Counted from the stretch's first letter, positions 17,130 through 26,440 are shown. The stretch: 64,000 bases of DNA from Bacteroidales bacterium (GCA_015060905.1 SUXQ01000001.1:159256-223255); one strand, 5' to 3'. Notes: generated by a model not told the origin, from the sequence alone. Numbers and translations are program-made.

Positions 17130-18548
17130 TTATTTCATTTCATTTACCTGTTTAATAGCATCTGCTGCCTCTTTTACACCCATTTTGTGAGCTTTATCCA
17201 ACAACTCCAATGCTTTGTCATAATCCTTTGTGAAAGCTGCATGGATGCCGCGTGCATAAATTGCTTCGGGTGAGTCTCCGGCCTTTTCAAGATGTCTTTT
17301 TGCGCTTGTTATATCATTGTTCTGCATCTCTGATATTGCAGCGTTGAGGTTTGCTGCCGGGTCATTCGGATACATACGTACTGCTGTCTCGAACACATCG
17401 TTAAGCTCGTGTGTGTCATTTTCATACTGTTGTGCTAATACATAAAACTCCTCAAGACTCAGTTTCTGCGGACTTTCGGCGAATACTTTCTTTATATCCT
17501 CTATGTTGGTATAAGAACGGATAATGTACTCGACCTTATAGTCCGAACGGCGCAAGCCGGGGTAACATTCACTATACATCACTTTATAGTCATCGGCGTA
17601 TGTTGATTTTATCTTCCACTCCTTGTTGTCGGGCTCACGGTCGTCATCTATGAGGCTAAGAATAGCATCTTTGTTAGGAAGCGAAGAGGTCTCGACAAAT
17701 ACTCTCAGGCCGGCCCAATCCTCGGGCTCGTAAGCAGTTTGGATAAAATCGGGAGCAAACTTGTACAAACCCTGAACATACTTCTTTAAAGCCTCTGTAC
17801 GTCCCTTTGCAAGGTCTGCATTCTTCTTGTAGCTGCCCTCGGGAGAGGCAAATCCCTTGATTGAAAGTGATTTCAGGACAATGTCATTGTCGTTTTTCAC
17901 AGAATCGATAGTTGCAGTGATTTTTGCAATCTCTCGCTCGTTGCCAAGATAAGAAAGATTTATATCGGTCTTGTTTACAACAAAGTTAATATATGCCGAA
18001 CCACTGAGTGAACGCGACTTCTCAAGTTCTGCCTTTGGACGCACATATACATACTTTGGCGAGAAAACATGCTCTTTGAAAATTCCAATCTGCGACGACT
18101 GCTCATCTACAATTTTAGTGCAACAGCCATAATCGCTACGATGCAATACCAAGAAAGCTCCGTTCATCCAATCTTTGTAAGGAACAACTACACTGTAATC
18201 CATATTCTCGGGCAATTCCGATGAGCGATAACTCTTACCATTCTCGTTTGCGATAATACTCTTGTTGTTACGTACATAATAGTAGTAACGGTTACGGCCG
18301 TATACTCCTACTGATGAGAGTTCAACACTATCCTTACCACTTACAATAATAGGAGTAAAGAGGATTGCACGGTTCGAAGAAACATCAAGAGACGAAAAAT
18401 CAACATTCATATTTACTGCCATATATTCGCCATTGCGTTTCATACGTAGGTTCTCTACTTTCACGCCATCGACACTCTGTGCATCAACAGCAGAAAGAAA
18501 GACAAATTGGGTCAATAATAGAAATAATATACGTTTCATTGTCGTCAT
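17130..18548 (-). CDS. DUF3868 domain protein with OmpA-like C-terminal half, fimbrial locus
   Basis: Exported protein of about 470 aa (signal peptide ending SAVDAQ). The N-terminal half (VKVENLRMKRNGEYMAVNMNVDFS and the paired cysteines in RSDYGCC) is the DUF3868 pattern found next to fimbrillins. The middle part (SIKGFASPEGSYKKNADLAKGRTEALKKYV) resembles an OmpA-family peptidoglycan-binding domain, and the last 100 residues look like TPR helices (FETAVRMYPNDPAANLNAAISEM). Two starts are possible, 18548 and 18539 (MKRILF...); the gap to the upstream gene is only 3 bp with the first. It probably assists fimbria assembly or cell-wall anchoring. Confidence 0.82.
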   Translation of the reverse strand: MTTMKRILFLLLTQFVFLSAVDAQSVDGVKVENLRMKRNGEYMAVNMNVDFSSLDVSSNRAILFTPIIVSGKDSVELSSVGVYGRNRYYYYVRNNKSIIANENGKSYRSSELPENMDYSVVVPYKDWMNGAFLVLHRSDYGCCTKIVDEQSSQIGIFKEHVFSPKYVYVRPKAELEKSRSLSGSAYINFVVNKTDINLSYLGNEREIAKITATIDSVKNDNDIVLKSLSIKGFASPEGSYKKNADLAKGRTEALKKYVQGLYKFAPDFIQTAYEPEDWAGLRVFVETSSLPNKDAILSLIDDDREPDNKEWKIKSTYADDYKVMYSECYPGLRRSDYKVEYIIRSYTNIEDIKKVFAESPQKLSLEEFYVLAQQYENDTHELNDVFETAVRMYPNDPAANLNAAISEMQNNDITSAKRHLEKAGDSPEAIYARGIHAAFTKDYDKALELLDKAHKMGVKEAADAIKQVNEMK

Positions 18549-18551
18549 TTT

Positions 18552-19148
18552 TTAAAAAAGATACACTAAGTTAATTGCAGCTTTTGTCGGACCAACGTAA
18601 TGGTGGTCTTTATCCTCTTCGACCTTTTTGCCGCAGCCCACACACTCAAAAGTGTCATACATCGTATAACTGTAGCCAAATCCAATCTCCGCTTCAATAT
18701 TCCAATGCTTGCCAAGTATCCAGGAATATCCATAAGCAATACCGGCACCTGCAAACCAACCTTGAAAACGGCTCTCACTGAGCTTTGAAAAATCGGTACC
18801 CAAGAATGAAATATTGTTCTTCAAGTTTCCGACATTGTACTGTCCGCCATGGAGGTGTAAAGCAACGAAATGTCCCGAGAAGCGGTCACAAAACCAATAT
18901 CTGAGTTCCGGCTGTGCAAACCAATGTTTCCACTTACGACCATGCGACATATCCCACGCATTGAAATTGCCCGACACGTCAAGTGACCATTTTGGAGCCA
19001 AGCCAAACTCTACACCGGCATTGATATTTGCTGTTGCATCATATACGATATTCGTTTTAACCGCAATGTCCTGCGCCTTTGTCTCCTGAACAAAGAATAT
19101 CGCCATCGTCAACAGCAGCAAACAAGTTAATTTTTTACTAACACTCAT
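18552..19148 (-). CDS. DUF3575 domain outer-membrane beta-barrel protein, first gene of fimbrial operon
   Basis: Protein of 198 aa with a signal peptide ending ETKAQ. The segment IAVKTNIVYDATANINAGVEFGLAPKW and the following W-rich region (KWKHWFAQPELRYWF) are typical of DUF3575, an OmpW/OmpA-like eight-strand barrel family that is regularly the first gene of Mfa-type fimbrial operons. The last residue is Phe (NLVYLF), as expected for a barrel substrate of the BAM machinery. The upstream region (19149-19411) is AT-rich with a repeated GAAAATATTT but has no clear consensus promoter. Confidence 0.85.
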   Translation of the reverse strand: MSVSKKLTCLLLLTMAIFFVQETKAQDIAVKTNIVYDATANINAGVEFGLAPKWSLDVSGNFNAWDMSHGRKWKHWFAQPELRYWFCDRFSGHFVALHLHGGQYNVGNLKNNISFLGTDFSKLSESRFQGWFAGAGIAYGYSWILGKHWNIEAEIGFGYSYTMYDTFECVGCGKKVEEDKDHHYVGPTKAAINLVYLF

Positions 19149-19411
19149 ATTCTTATAATTTAGATTTTAAAAAAATCGCTGTTAAACATTATATATTATA
19201 TCGCTGCATAAATTACATTTTCATCGCTTCTGCATCACTCGCACTGCAAAGGAAATAGTTTTGCAAATAAATTATTTTCCGTTGCTGTGAAAAATATTTC
19301 CACTGCATTGAAAATATTTTACCGCCCATTTTTACTCTTTCTTTTCTGTTGATTTTTCTTTACTTTTAATGTACAAAACTTCGCTGAAAGGCGTTTCACA
19401 AGGGTATTTTG

Positions 19412-19810
19412 TCATTTTTTGCACATCTCTAACTTTGCTCTCGTTTCTGCAACATTTTTTATCTGCCGGATAATAAAACCACAAGGGTCTCTTTCTTTAT
19501 TTTCATTATATTTATATGCTTCCCAGCAACAACTTGCCAAATTGAGATAAACATCATTTAAATTACAACATAAGTTGTATAGCTCTTCAAAGGGAATCTC
19601 TCCTTTCTCAATATCATCCTTAAGCTCGTCGGCCAGAAATTGGTAATGCAAAAACTCCTCGCGGTTCAAATGAAGCTGGTAAGGAGAAAAAGCAAATAAA
19701 TTAGCACAAGTAGCCTCGCAAAATTCAGAAAAGAGCTCTACGCACCTGAAATTCTCTATTTTATCAATAGGAAGCAGAAGTGCACTTGAAAATTCATTAT
19801 TCTTATTCAT
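19412..19810 (-). CDS. Hypothetical protein, acidic and helical (133 aa)
   Basis: No family recognised. The protein is rich in Glu, Leu and Cys (nine cysteines) and predicted mostly helical, with LFSEFCEATCANLFAF and LYNLCCNLNDVYLNLASCCWEAYKY. The open frame extends to 19918, but residues before MNKNNEF look like translated non-coding AT-rich DNA, so the ATG at 19810 is preferred; MNGMNK at 19819 is an alternative. It sits alone between the fimbrial operon and a membrane AraC regulator on the same strand. A role in fimbrial regulation is possible but unsupported. Confidence 0.5.
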   Translation of the reverse strand: MNKNNEFSSALLLPIDKIENFRCVELFSEFCEATCANLFAFSPYQLHLNREEFLHYQFLADELKDDIEKGEIPFEELYNLCCNLNDVYLNLASCCWEAYKYNENKERDPCGFIIRQIKNVAETRAKLEMCKK

Positions 19811-19987
19811 ACCATTCATATAGCAAATAAATACGGTGCAAAAAAAGTATAAATAAGTGAGAGGATGTTTCCTGTACATTGAATACTGTTTCCATAAAAT
19901 GGAATTTGATTTCCCCAAAATTTACAAAATTATCTCCATATCAAGAAATATTTGTGTAATCTGCTCGTAATCAATGCGTTACATTAA

Positions 19988-20030
19988 AAGGCAAGAAGGG
20001 CGGACTTTTATTGTCCGCCCTTCTTGCCTT
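19988..20030. terminator. Strong hairpin terminator (18-bp perfect stem)
   Basis: Arms at 19988-20005 and 20013-20030 pair perfectly, with a 7-nt loop (TTTTATT). On the minus strand the stem is followed by U-rich sequence. It closes the AraC-type gene that ends at 20145. Confidence 0.85.
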
Positions 20031-20144
20031 GAGAGTGAAATAAAGACTTTTATGGGTCACTCCCTGAAAATATCATATAATCTTATACGCTGCTTAAATT
20101 TATCTCCTTGAATTTTTACTCTTAACAGCACCCCACCTCCGGCA

Positions 20145-21248
20145 TTAGCTCCTATGCTGCGAGGGCGTGGGCAGCCCCTGCTGCATAAACGCCTTGTTCA
20201 TAGAGGCAGGCGATGCAAATCCCGAACGATAAGCAATATCAAGCATCTTTGATTCCGGTTCCTCTTTTATGAGGTTTATCGCATACTTTACACGATAACT
20301 GTTCACCATGTCGTAGAAAGACTTGTAACCGCTGCGGGAAATTGTCTCGCAAAGATAATTTCTGTTTGTCGATAGTTCCCGCAACAGAATGTCGAGCGAC
20401 AAATGAGGAGTCAGGAAAATCTCCTTTTCTTCGAACAATTTTAGCAAATTACCTCTCAACTGCTCGAAACGGGAATCGGAAAGACGGTTCTTTGACTTAG
20501 TCTCCACATTCTCGACAATATATTTAAATGCACGTTTCTCTTCGATAAACTCAATTTCCTTCCACGGGTCAAGGGTAAAGAGGACAAACAGCACTGTTAT
20601 AATTGTCAGCAATATATCGGTAAAAAATTTCACCCAAGGCTCGTTGCAAATATAAGTTATTGCCAATATCAAACAAACCAATGTTGGCAAGCGGAAAAGA
20701 TAGTTGGCAAATGAGTGTGAGAAATCCGTAGAATCGGCGTATTCGAATTCATCAATGCCTTGTGACAGTTTCTTTATCATGTATCCCATGCGTATTGTCA
20801 ATGCAAAGAAAATAAGGAATACAGCAAATGCAAAAATTATGATTGCAGACCGCCCTTGCGGAGTAAAGGTTGCCAAGCCTGTTACCCGCAACAAGAATAT
20901 CACTATCAAAATCATTGCCGGAACGAACGTTGCTTTCTCCAAATTCGTAGTTCCCATTTTAGGAAAGAAAAATTTACGACAGATGACAAGCATTATTGGA
21001 GGAACCAGCAGCAACGAGAAGGCATTTGCAAACCGCAACGCCTTGACATTGACAATATCGGTAAGGTAGATAAGTTCAAAAATCTGCACAAAGAACAGCA
21101 AGCCAACGTAGAACTGACCCGGAAAAAGTCTTTCAAAATGCTCTTTGTATGCTTTTGGACGAAAGCTCCATTTAATAACTGCGCTGAACAAACTAACCGT
21201 TATGAAAATTAAGTTTGCCGCAAAGAATAATTGTGTTTGTGTTTCCAT
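20145..21248 (-). CDS. Membrane-anchored AraC-family transcriptional regulator
   Basis: The first about 230 residues form seven or so hydrophobic helices (for example LFFAANLIFITVSLFSAVI and AIIIFAFAVFLIFFALTI). After a cytoplasmic linker comes an AraC-type DNA-binding domain (about 270-367) with the helices LSLDILLRELSTNRNYLCETI and MLDIAYRSGFASPASMNKAF. The C-terminus ends PTPSQHRS, matching the usual TPSQYR. This architecture (7TM sensor plus HTH) suggests direct signalling from the membrane to DNA. It may control the adjacent fimbrial operon, but proximity is the only evidence. A strong terminator lies 115 bp downstream. Confidence 0.85.
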   Translation of the reverse strand: METQTQLFFAANLIFITVSLFSAVIKWSFRPKAYKEHFERLFPGQFYVGLLFFVQIFELIYLTDIVNVKALRFANAFSLLLVPPIMLVICRKFFFPKMGTTNLEKATFVPAMILIVIFLLRVTGLATFTPQGRSAIIIFAFAVFLIFFALTIRMGYMIKKLSQGIDEFEYADSTDFSHSFANYLFRLPTLVCLILAITYICNEPWVKFFTDILLTIITVLFVLFTLDPWKEIEFIEEKRAFKYIVENVETKSKNRLSDSRFEQLRGNLLKLFEEKEIFLTPHLSLDILLRELSTNRNYLCETISRSGYKSFYDMVNSYRVKYAINLIKEEPESKMLDIAYRSGFASPASMNKAFMQQGLPTPSQHRS

Positions 21249-21487
21249 TTATTGTGTGTATGGGGCATCGTTGAACGCGGTGTCCGATTTTTTTTGCAAA
21301 ATTACAATAAATTAGCAGAATTTATTTGTAAAATAAGAAAAATACTATAATTTTATTTTCGGAAAATGTAGCGGTAGCAGTTTATAAATGTTTTTTTTAG
21401 TTGCTCAAATTTATAACAATTATCGCTATTCTCTTATCCTTCAATGAACTATTTTCTTAATTCTTGTGTCGAACTAAGATTGAATAA

Positions 21488-21934
21488 ATGATAACTATTT
21501 TCGAGGTTGCAAAAAATAAGAAAGAATATCTTTCTCTGCTATTATTGGCCGACGAGCAAGAAAATATGATTGACCGTTATCTTGAGAAAGGCAAAATGTA
21601 TGTGCTTGATGACAATGGCGTTAAAAGCGAATGTGTCATAACCGATGAGGGGAATGGTGTTCTTGAAATCAAAAACATTGCAACACTGCCGGAATTTCAA
21701 GGTAGGGGCTATGCAAAGGCTTTAATAAATTTTATCGCTGAAAAATATAAAAGAGAATACAAGATTATGCAAGTGGGTACGGGCGATAGTCCGCTTACAA
21801 TACCCTTTTATGAAAAATGCGGTTTTGTACGTTCACATGTTGTTCCTGATTTTTTTATAGATAATTATGACCACCCTATTTATGAGTGTGGGGTTCAGTT
21901 GAAAGACATGGTGTATCTTCAAAAAGAATTTTAA
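21488..21934 (+). CDS. GNAT family N-acetyltransferase
   Basis: Single-domain acetyltransferase of 148 aa. The acetyl-CoA binding motif A is QGRGYAKALINF (about residues 71-82), preceded by the beta strand VLEIKNIATLPEF. The later IPFYEKCGFVRSH is the motif B element common in the family. The acceptor substrate cannot be inferred. The gene is transcribed away from the membrane AraC gene, with about 240 bp between the two starts. Confidence 0.85.
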   Translation: MITIFEVAKNKKEYLSLLLLADEQENMIDRYLEKGKMYVLDDNGVKSECVITDEGNGVLEIKNIATLPEFQGRGYAKALINFIAEKYKREYKIMQVGTGDSPLTIPFYEKCGFVRSHVVPDFFIDNYDHPIYECGVQLKDMVYLQKEF

Positions 21935-21998
21935 TCTCCATTTGCTGAGATTTAAATCAAATTTATTAGAGTCGCTGACCGGTGGTTTTTTACGGATG

Positions 21999-22034
21999 CG
22001 CCCCAACTATTAACATTCTTTAATAGTTGGGGCG
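21999..22034. terminator. 15-bp hairpin between convergent genes
   Basis: Perfect stem CGCCCCAACTATTAA (21999-22013) with TTAATAGTTGGGGCG (22020-22034) and a 6-nt loop. It lies between the convergent GNAT and SpoU genes and could end both, although neither strand shows a U-run after it. Confidence 0.6.
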
Positions 22035-22058
22035 GTGCATGATGAGTTTATACAAATA

Positions 22059-22595
22059 TTACTTCACCCAGCCGAGTTTTTTGGCAAACTCCCAGATGAC
22101 CATTCCTGCTGTTACCGAGACATTAAGAGAGTGCTTGGTGCCGAACTGCGGTATTTCTATCGAGCCGTTGCATGCATCGACTACTTGCTGCTGCACACCC
22201 TTAACCTCGTTGCCCAGAATCACAGCGTATTTCTTTGCAGGGTCGGCCGGAAAGCCTTGCAGGGCGATGCTATTCTCTACCTGCTCAATGGCATAAATTT
22301 CGCAGCCCTCGGCTGTGAGTTTTTCTATTGCCTGCATAGTGTCGTCGAAATACTCCCAATGAACAACATCCTCGGCTCCGAGGGCTGTCTTGTGAATTTC
22401 GGCATTGGGAGGGGTGGCGGTAATGCCGCACAGCATCACACACTCGACGCGGAAGGCGTCGGAGGTGCGGAATATGGAGCCTACATTGTGCAGGCTGCGC
22501 ACATTATCGACGACTACTATGAGCGGGAGTTTGTCGGAGTTTGCAAACTCTTCGCGCCCCATGCGTCCCATCTCTGTAACGAGTTTTTTTCTCAT
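22059..22595 (-). CDS. SpoU/TrmH-family RNA 2'-O-methyltransferase
   Basis: SPOUT-fold methyltransferase of 178 aa that transfers a methyl group from S-adenosylmethionine to a ribose in tRNA or rRNA. Three family motifs are visible: NVRSLHNVGSIFRTSDA (motif 1), YAVILGNEVKGV (motif 2) and IPQFGTKHSLNVSVTAGM (motif 3, the SAM-binding knot). It is a minimal version without an N-terminal RNA-binding domain. It lies 24 bp downstream of the CoA transferase gene on the same strand and is probably cotranscribed. The exact RNA target is unknown. Confidence 0.9.
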   Translation of the reverse strand: MRKKLVTEMGRMGREEFANSDKLPLIVVVDNVRSLHNVGSIFRTSDAFRVECVMLCGITATPPNAEIHKTALGAEDVVHWEYFDDTMQAIEKLTAEGCEIYAIEQVENSIALQGFPADPAKKYAVILGNEVKGVQQQVVDACNGSIEIPQFGTKHSLNVSVTAGMVIWEFAKKLGWVK

Positions 22596-22619
22596 CGGGC
22601 TATGGTAGTTTCTATTTTA

Positions 22620-24107
22620 TCAGCAAAATTTATTAAAGTCGGTGAGGCGCATGTCTCCCTCGCGCTCAAAGGTTGTGTGCAGTGCAAGGGCTGCTGCCAC
22701 ATTGTGGCTGATGTGTGCTTTTTTGCTTATCTTAAGGTAGTCCCACAAGAGGTTGCGATAGTCGGGGTGTGCGCAGTTCTCGATAAGGGCTTCGGCTCTT
22801 TCGTCGGGGCCTTTGCCGCGAAGGTCGGCAACGCCATGCTCGGTGACTACGATTCTTACGTCGTGCTCTGAGTGGTCGGCGTGTGCTACCATTGGTACAA
22901 TGGCACTGATTTTTCCATCTTTAAGTGTCGAGGGACAGGTGAAGATGGAGATGTATGCGTTGCGGGCAAAGTCTCCCGATCCGCCGATTCCGTTCATGAG
23001 TCTTGTTCCGCAGATGTGCGATGAGTTTACGCAGCCGTAAAGGTCCACTTCTATGGCTGTGTTTATGGCGATTACTCCCAGACGGCGGATAACCTCGGGG
23101 CTGTTTGATATTTCCGAGGGGCGCAGCACCAATTTGTCGCGGAAAAAGTCGAGGTTGTCGTAGACACGCTGCAAGCCCTCTTGACTGAGTGAGAGTGAGC
23201 AGGTGCTTCCTGCCTTTACGCGTCCAAGCTCCATAAGGTCGATTACTGTGTCCTGCAATACTTCGGAGTAAAGGTCGAGGGCGGGAATTTCGGTGCTTGT
23301 CTCGAGGGCTTTAAGCACTGCGTTTGCAACGTTTCCAATGCCGCTCTGAAGGGGTAGTCCTGTGGCGGGGATTATGCCGCGTTTGATGTCTGCGGCAAGG
23401 AAATTGGCTACATTTTCGCCGATGCGACGTGTAACATCGTCAAGTTCCTTGAACACCACCGGCTCGTTGGGAAGATTAACTTCGACAATGCCCACTACCT
23501 TTTTGGGGTCTACCTGAACGTAGGGCTTACCGATTCTGTCCGAGGCTTTGAAGATGGGAATCTCGCGGCGGTAGGGGGGATTCTCGGGCTCGTATACGTC
23601 GTGCAGCCCCTCGGTGTGATGGAATGTATTGCGCTCGATGATTATTTTTTCGGCAAGATTGGCGACTGTCTGTCCGATGCCTCCGGCGGTTGTAAGGTAG
23701 ACTTTTCCGTCGGGGGTAATGTCTATTGCCTCGAGGATTGCTACATTGACCTTGCCCATAAAGCCGTAGCGCAGGTCTTGTGCCATGAGCGAGAGGTGAA
23801 GGTCGGTGTATGTAAGTTCTTTGTTATTTACAGCCGTACGCACGGTGGGGTTCGAGAGGAACGGTGCGCGGAAGTTGAGGGCATTGGCGCGTGTGAGTGC
23901 TCCGTCGATTGCGTCGCCGGTGGAGGCTCCTGTGTAAAGGTTTATTTTGAAGGGTTTTCCGGCTGCGTGGGCCTCTTCGGCACGTTTGGCAACCTCGGGA
24001 AGGACGGTTTTTGGGGTACCCGAAAGGGTAAAGCCGCTAATGCCGACGCCGTCGCCGTCGTTTATATAGGTTGCAGCCTCGGCTGCTGTTATTATGCGAT
24101 AGTTCAT
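22620..24107 (-). CDS. Acetyl-CoA hydrolase/transferase family, probable succinyl-CoA:acetate CoA-transferase
   Basis: Class I CoA transferase of 495 aa, the usual length of the succinate/acetate (Cat1/AarC-like) group. It has the N-terminal GVGISGFTLSGTPKTVLPE, the GIGQT loop, a candidate catalytic Glu near residue 280 in DLYSEVLQD, and the C-terminal GIGGSGDFARNA and TEHGVADLRGKGP. In Bacteroidales such enzymes swap CoA between succinate, acetate and propionate in the fermentation of sugars. It heads a gene pair with the SpoU methyltransferase and is preceded by two small genes with 17-bp gaps. Confidence 0.9.
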   Translation of the reverse strand: MNYRIITAAEAATYINDGDGVGISGFTLSGTPKTVLPEVAKRAEEAHAAGKPFKINLYTGASTGDAIDGALTRANALNFRAPFLSNPTVRTAVNNKELTYTDLHLSLMAQDLRYGFMGKVNVAILEAIDITPDGKVYLTTAGGIGQTVANLAEKIIIERNTFHHTEGLHDVYEPENPPYRREIPIFKASDRIGKPYVQVDPKKVVGIVEVNLPNEPVVFKELDDVTRRIGENVANFLAADIKRGIIPATGLPLQSGIGNVANAVLKALETSTEIPALDLYSEVLQDTVIDLMELGRVKAGSTCSLSLSQEGLQRVYDNLDFFRDKLVLRPSEISNSPEVIRRLGVIAINTAIEVDLYGCVNSSHICGTRLMNGIGGSGDFARNAYISIFTCPSTLKDGKISAIVPMVAHADHSEHDVRIVVTEHGVADLRGKGPDERAEALIENCAHPDYRNLLWDYLKISKKAHISHNVAAALALHTTFEREGDMRLTDFNKFC

Positions 24108-24123
24108 TGTCGTGTATGTTTTT

Positions 24124-24504
24124 TTATTTATATTTTCTGTTTAATATTTCGGAGTATATGAATGCTTTTTTTACGTCGGCCTTTCCTTTGAGTGCAATTT
24201 TTGCCCCACGATCGTGTGTCGCTTTTTCGTAAGACTCGATGTTTTTTGCATTATCTTTTACCGAAAAATTACCTTTGCTTGTGTGCTTCTCATTGTTCAC
24301 GGGCCGGCGTTTGACAGCATCCGAGGGACGTACAATGGGTTGCTCGATGTATTCTACATTAGGGAAATTTTCATCGAGAGTGTGAGGCTGCGCAGGTTGC
24401 TCATTAGCAGCCTTTTTCATTTTTGCGTCGTTGCGGGCATAGGATATTATGCTTATAACAACGAACAGTGCCACCGGCCAAAATTCTTTCAATAAATCCT
24501 CCAT
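24124..24504 (-). CDS. Conserved hypothetical membrane-anchored protein (126 aa)
   Basis: A single N-terminal transmembrane helix (FWPVALFVVISIISY) is followed by a charged, Pro- and Asn-rich region and a C-terminal helix (KADVKKAFIYSEILNRKY). The KAFIYSEIL(N/G)RKY ending is a pattern I associate with small Bacteroidales proteins of unknown function. It lies between the thioesterase and CoA transferase genes, with 17 bp on each side, and so belongs to their operon. No enzyme motif is visible. Confidence 0.7.
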   Translation of the reverse strand: MEDLLKEFWPVALFVVISIISYARNDAKMKKAANEQPAQPHTLDENFPNVEYIEQPIVRPSDAVKRRPVNNEKHTSKGNFSVKDNAKNIESYEKATHDRGAKIALKGKADVKKAFIYSEILNRKYK

Positions 24505-24521
24505 AATCCCAAAGAGTTTAA

Positions 24522-24938
24522 TTATTCGGATACAAGATATTTTGCGAACATCTTGTCAAATATTTCGCCACGTGTAAGGCGGCCATTCTGCACGCATATT
24601 GTTTCTACAATGCCTTTTGTGCAGAGTTTCCCGTCGCAGAGACGGTAAATATCCTGCATGAAGAGCAGCTTCGCGCCCTGACGCTTGATGTTTATGCCCA
24701 CCATAAATTTGTCGCCGCTGATGAGAGGGAGTTTATACTCTATCTGCACCTTTGCAACCATTGCGTCGATGCCCTCGTTGTGCAAGCGTCCGAAATTTTC
24801 GCCGTGGCTCTCGAGAAATTCGTGACGCGCATGTTCCATATAATGCTGATAATTGGCGTTGTTCACAACCCCCTGCAGGTCGCATTCATAATCGCGCACC
24901 TTCATCTCCAAGCAGTATATATATTTATCTTTATCCAT
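24522..24938 (-). CDS. Acyl-CoA thioesterase, YbgC/4HBT hotdog family
   Basis: Hotdog-fold thioesterase of 138 aa hydrolysing short or medium acyl-CoA. The family motif D-x2-G-x-V-x4-Y is present at D20 (DLQGVVNNANYQHYMEHAR), where the Asp is the usual catalytic residue. The remainder (KVQIEYKLPLISGDKFMVG) fits the long beta strands of the fold. It is first in a small operon with a hypothetical membrane protein, a CoA transferase and a SpoU methyltransferase, and it diverges from miaB. Confidence 0.88.
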   Translation of the reverse strand: MDKDKYIYCLEMKVRDYECDLQGVVNNANYQHYMEHARHEFLESHGENFGRLHNEGIDAMVAKVQIEYKLPLISGDKFMVGINIKRQGAKLLFMQDIYRLCDGKLCTKGIVETICVQNGRLTRGEIFDKMFAKYLVSE

Positions 24939-25057
24939 AGGTAATCAACGAATTTAGCTGCGAAGATAGAAAAAGTTTGCGAGATAATTGGCAATTAAAC
25001 ACAACTTCTTAGATTTTTATACGTATCTTCGCAGTCGGAATACAAAAAACCTGCAAA

Positions 25058-26392
25058 ATGGAAGATGTAGAGAAAAAATTATTCATAGAAACATACGGTT
25101 GCCAGATGAATGTTGCCGACAGCGAAGTTGTAGGCTCTATTCTGCGTGTGGCCGGATACAAAGTGTGTGACGATATTAAAGATGCGGCTCTTATTCTGCT
25201 GAATACCTGCTCGATACGCGACAATGCCGAGCAGAAGATTTACGGCAGGCTGGAGCAGCTTAACGCCATGCGCCGAGGCAAAAAAACACTCGTGGGAGTG
25301 ATTGGTTGCATGGCCGAACGTGTGAAAGAGGAACTTATAAAGAAATATAAGGTAAATGTGGTTGCAGGCCCCGATGCCTATCTGTCGCTGCCCGAGCTTA
25401 TTGCTCAGGCCGAGCAGGGACACGCTGCCATGAACATCGAGCTTTCGACCACAGAGACCTACCGCGAGGTTATTCCCTTGAGAATATGCAGTAAAGGAGT
25501 ATCGGGCTACATTTCCATCATGCGCGGATGCAACAACTTCTGCCACTATTGCGTGGTGCCCTACACACGCGGACGCGAGAGGAGTCGCGACCTTTCGAGC
25601 ATTCTGAACGAGGCTGCCGACCTTGTGGCAAAAGGCTATAAAGAGATTATCCTTTTGGGACAGAATGTAAACTCGTACCGTTTCGAGTCGCCCGAAGAGG
25701 GGGTTGTTACTTTCCCCGACCTTTTGAGACGCGTGGCACAGGCGGCACCGGGCGTGCGCATACGTTTCACAACCTCGCACCCCAAAGACATGAGCGACGA
25801 GACGCTGCGCGTGATTGCCGAAGAGCCCAACGTGTGCCGAAGCATCCATTTGCCTGTGCAGAGTGGCAGCAGCGAAATGTTGAAAGCCATGAATCGTAAA
25901 TACACACGCGAATGGTACATTGAAAGAATAGATGCCATACGCCGCATAGTTCCCGACTGCGGCCTCTCGACAGACATTATCGCAGGTTTCTGCGGCGAAA
26001 CAGAAGAGGACCACCGGCAGACACTCTCGCTGATGAAATATTGTGAATATGACGCAGCATTTATGTTCAAATATTCGGAGCGTCCGGGAACATTTGCCAG
26101 CCGTCATTTTAAGGATGACATAAGCGAAGAGGAGAAGGTGCGCCGCTTGAACGAGATTATTGCATTGCAACAGGAACTCTCGGCCGAGAATAACAAAAAG
26201 TGCATCGGAAACACATACGAGGTTCTTGTCGAGGGAATCTCCAAACGTTCGACAGCGCAGTTCTACGGCCGCACAGAGCAGAATAGAACAGTGGTGTTCG
26301 ACCGCAAAAATTACAAGATTGGCGACTTTGTAAAGGTGCGCATCACAAGCTCCACTGCCGCAACGTTGCTGGGAGAGCCTGTCGAGGAGTAA
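25058..26392 (+). CDS. miaB: MiaB, tRNA 2-methylthio-N6-isopentenyladenosine synthase
   Basis: Radical SAM methylthiotransferase modifying A37 of tRNAs that read UNN codons, 444 aa. The N-terminal UPF0004 domain carries the auxiliary-cluster cysteines (C15 in ETYGCQMNVADSE, then NTCSIR and IGCMAE). The radical SAM motif is C158-x3-C162-x2-C165 (GCNNFCHYCVVPYTRGRERSR). The QMN and VPYTRGRE features separate MiaB from RimO and MtaB. A TRAM domain forms the C-terminus (VLVEGISKRSTAQFYGRTEQNRTVVF). A perfect palindrome just past the stop serves as terminator. Confidence 0.96.
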   Translation: MEDVEKKLFIETYGCQMNVADSEVVGSILRVAGYKVCDDIKDAALILLNTCSIRDNAEQKIYGRLEQLNAMRRGKKTLVGVIGCMAERVKEELIKKYKVNVVAGPDAYLSLPELIAQAEQGHAAMNIELSTTETYREVIPLRICSKGVSGYISIMRGCNNFCHYCVVPYTRGRERSRDLSSILNEAADLVAKGYKEIILLGQNVNSYRFESPEEGVVTFPDLLRRVAQAAPGVRIRFTTSHPKDMSDETLRVIAEEPNVCRSIHLPVQSGSSEMLKAMNRKYTREWYIERIDAIRRIVPDCGLSTDIIAGFCGETEEDHRQTLSLMKYCEYDAAFMFKYSERPGTFASRHFKDDISEEEKVRRLNEIIALQQELSAENNKKCIGNTYEVLVEGISKRSTAQFYGRTEQNRTVVFDRKNYKIGDFVKVRITSSTAATLLGEPVEE

Positions 26393-26410
26393 TAATCATC
26401 AGAAACAAAC

Positions 26411-26440
26411 AAAAATTCCCGAAAATTTTCGGGAATTTTT
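26411..26440. terminator. Bidirectional terminator, perfect 30-bp palindrome
   Basis: AAAAATTCCCGAAAA is followed directly by its complement. It lies 18 bp after the miaB stop and 2 bp from the stop of the convergent RND pump, with A/T runs on both sides, so it can end transcripts from both directions. Confidence 0.85.

Noticed and set aside
22035-22871. 278-aa plus-strand frame across SpoU and CoA transferase genes
   Set aside because: It crosses two real minus-strand genes and their gap and has no family features.
25079-26170. Long minus-strand open frame (363 aa) inside miaB
   Set aside because: It is antisense to a clear miaB and shows no domain or credible codon pattern; a product of GC-biased third positions.
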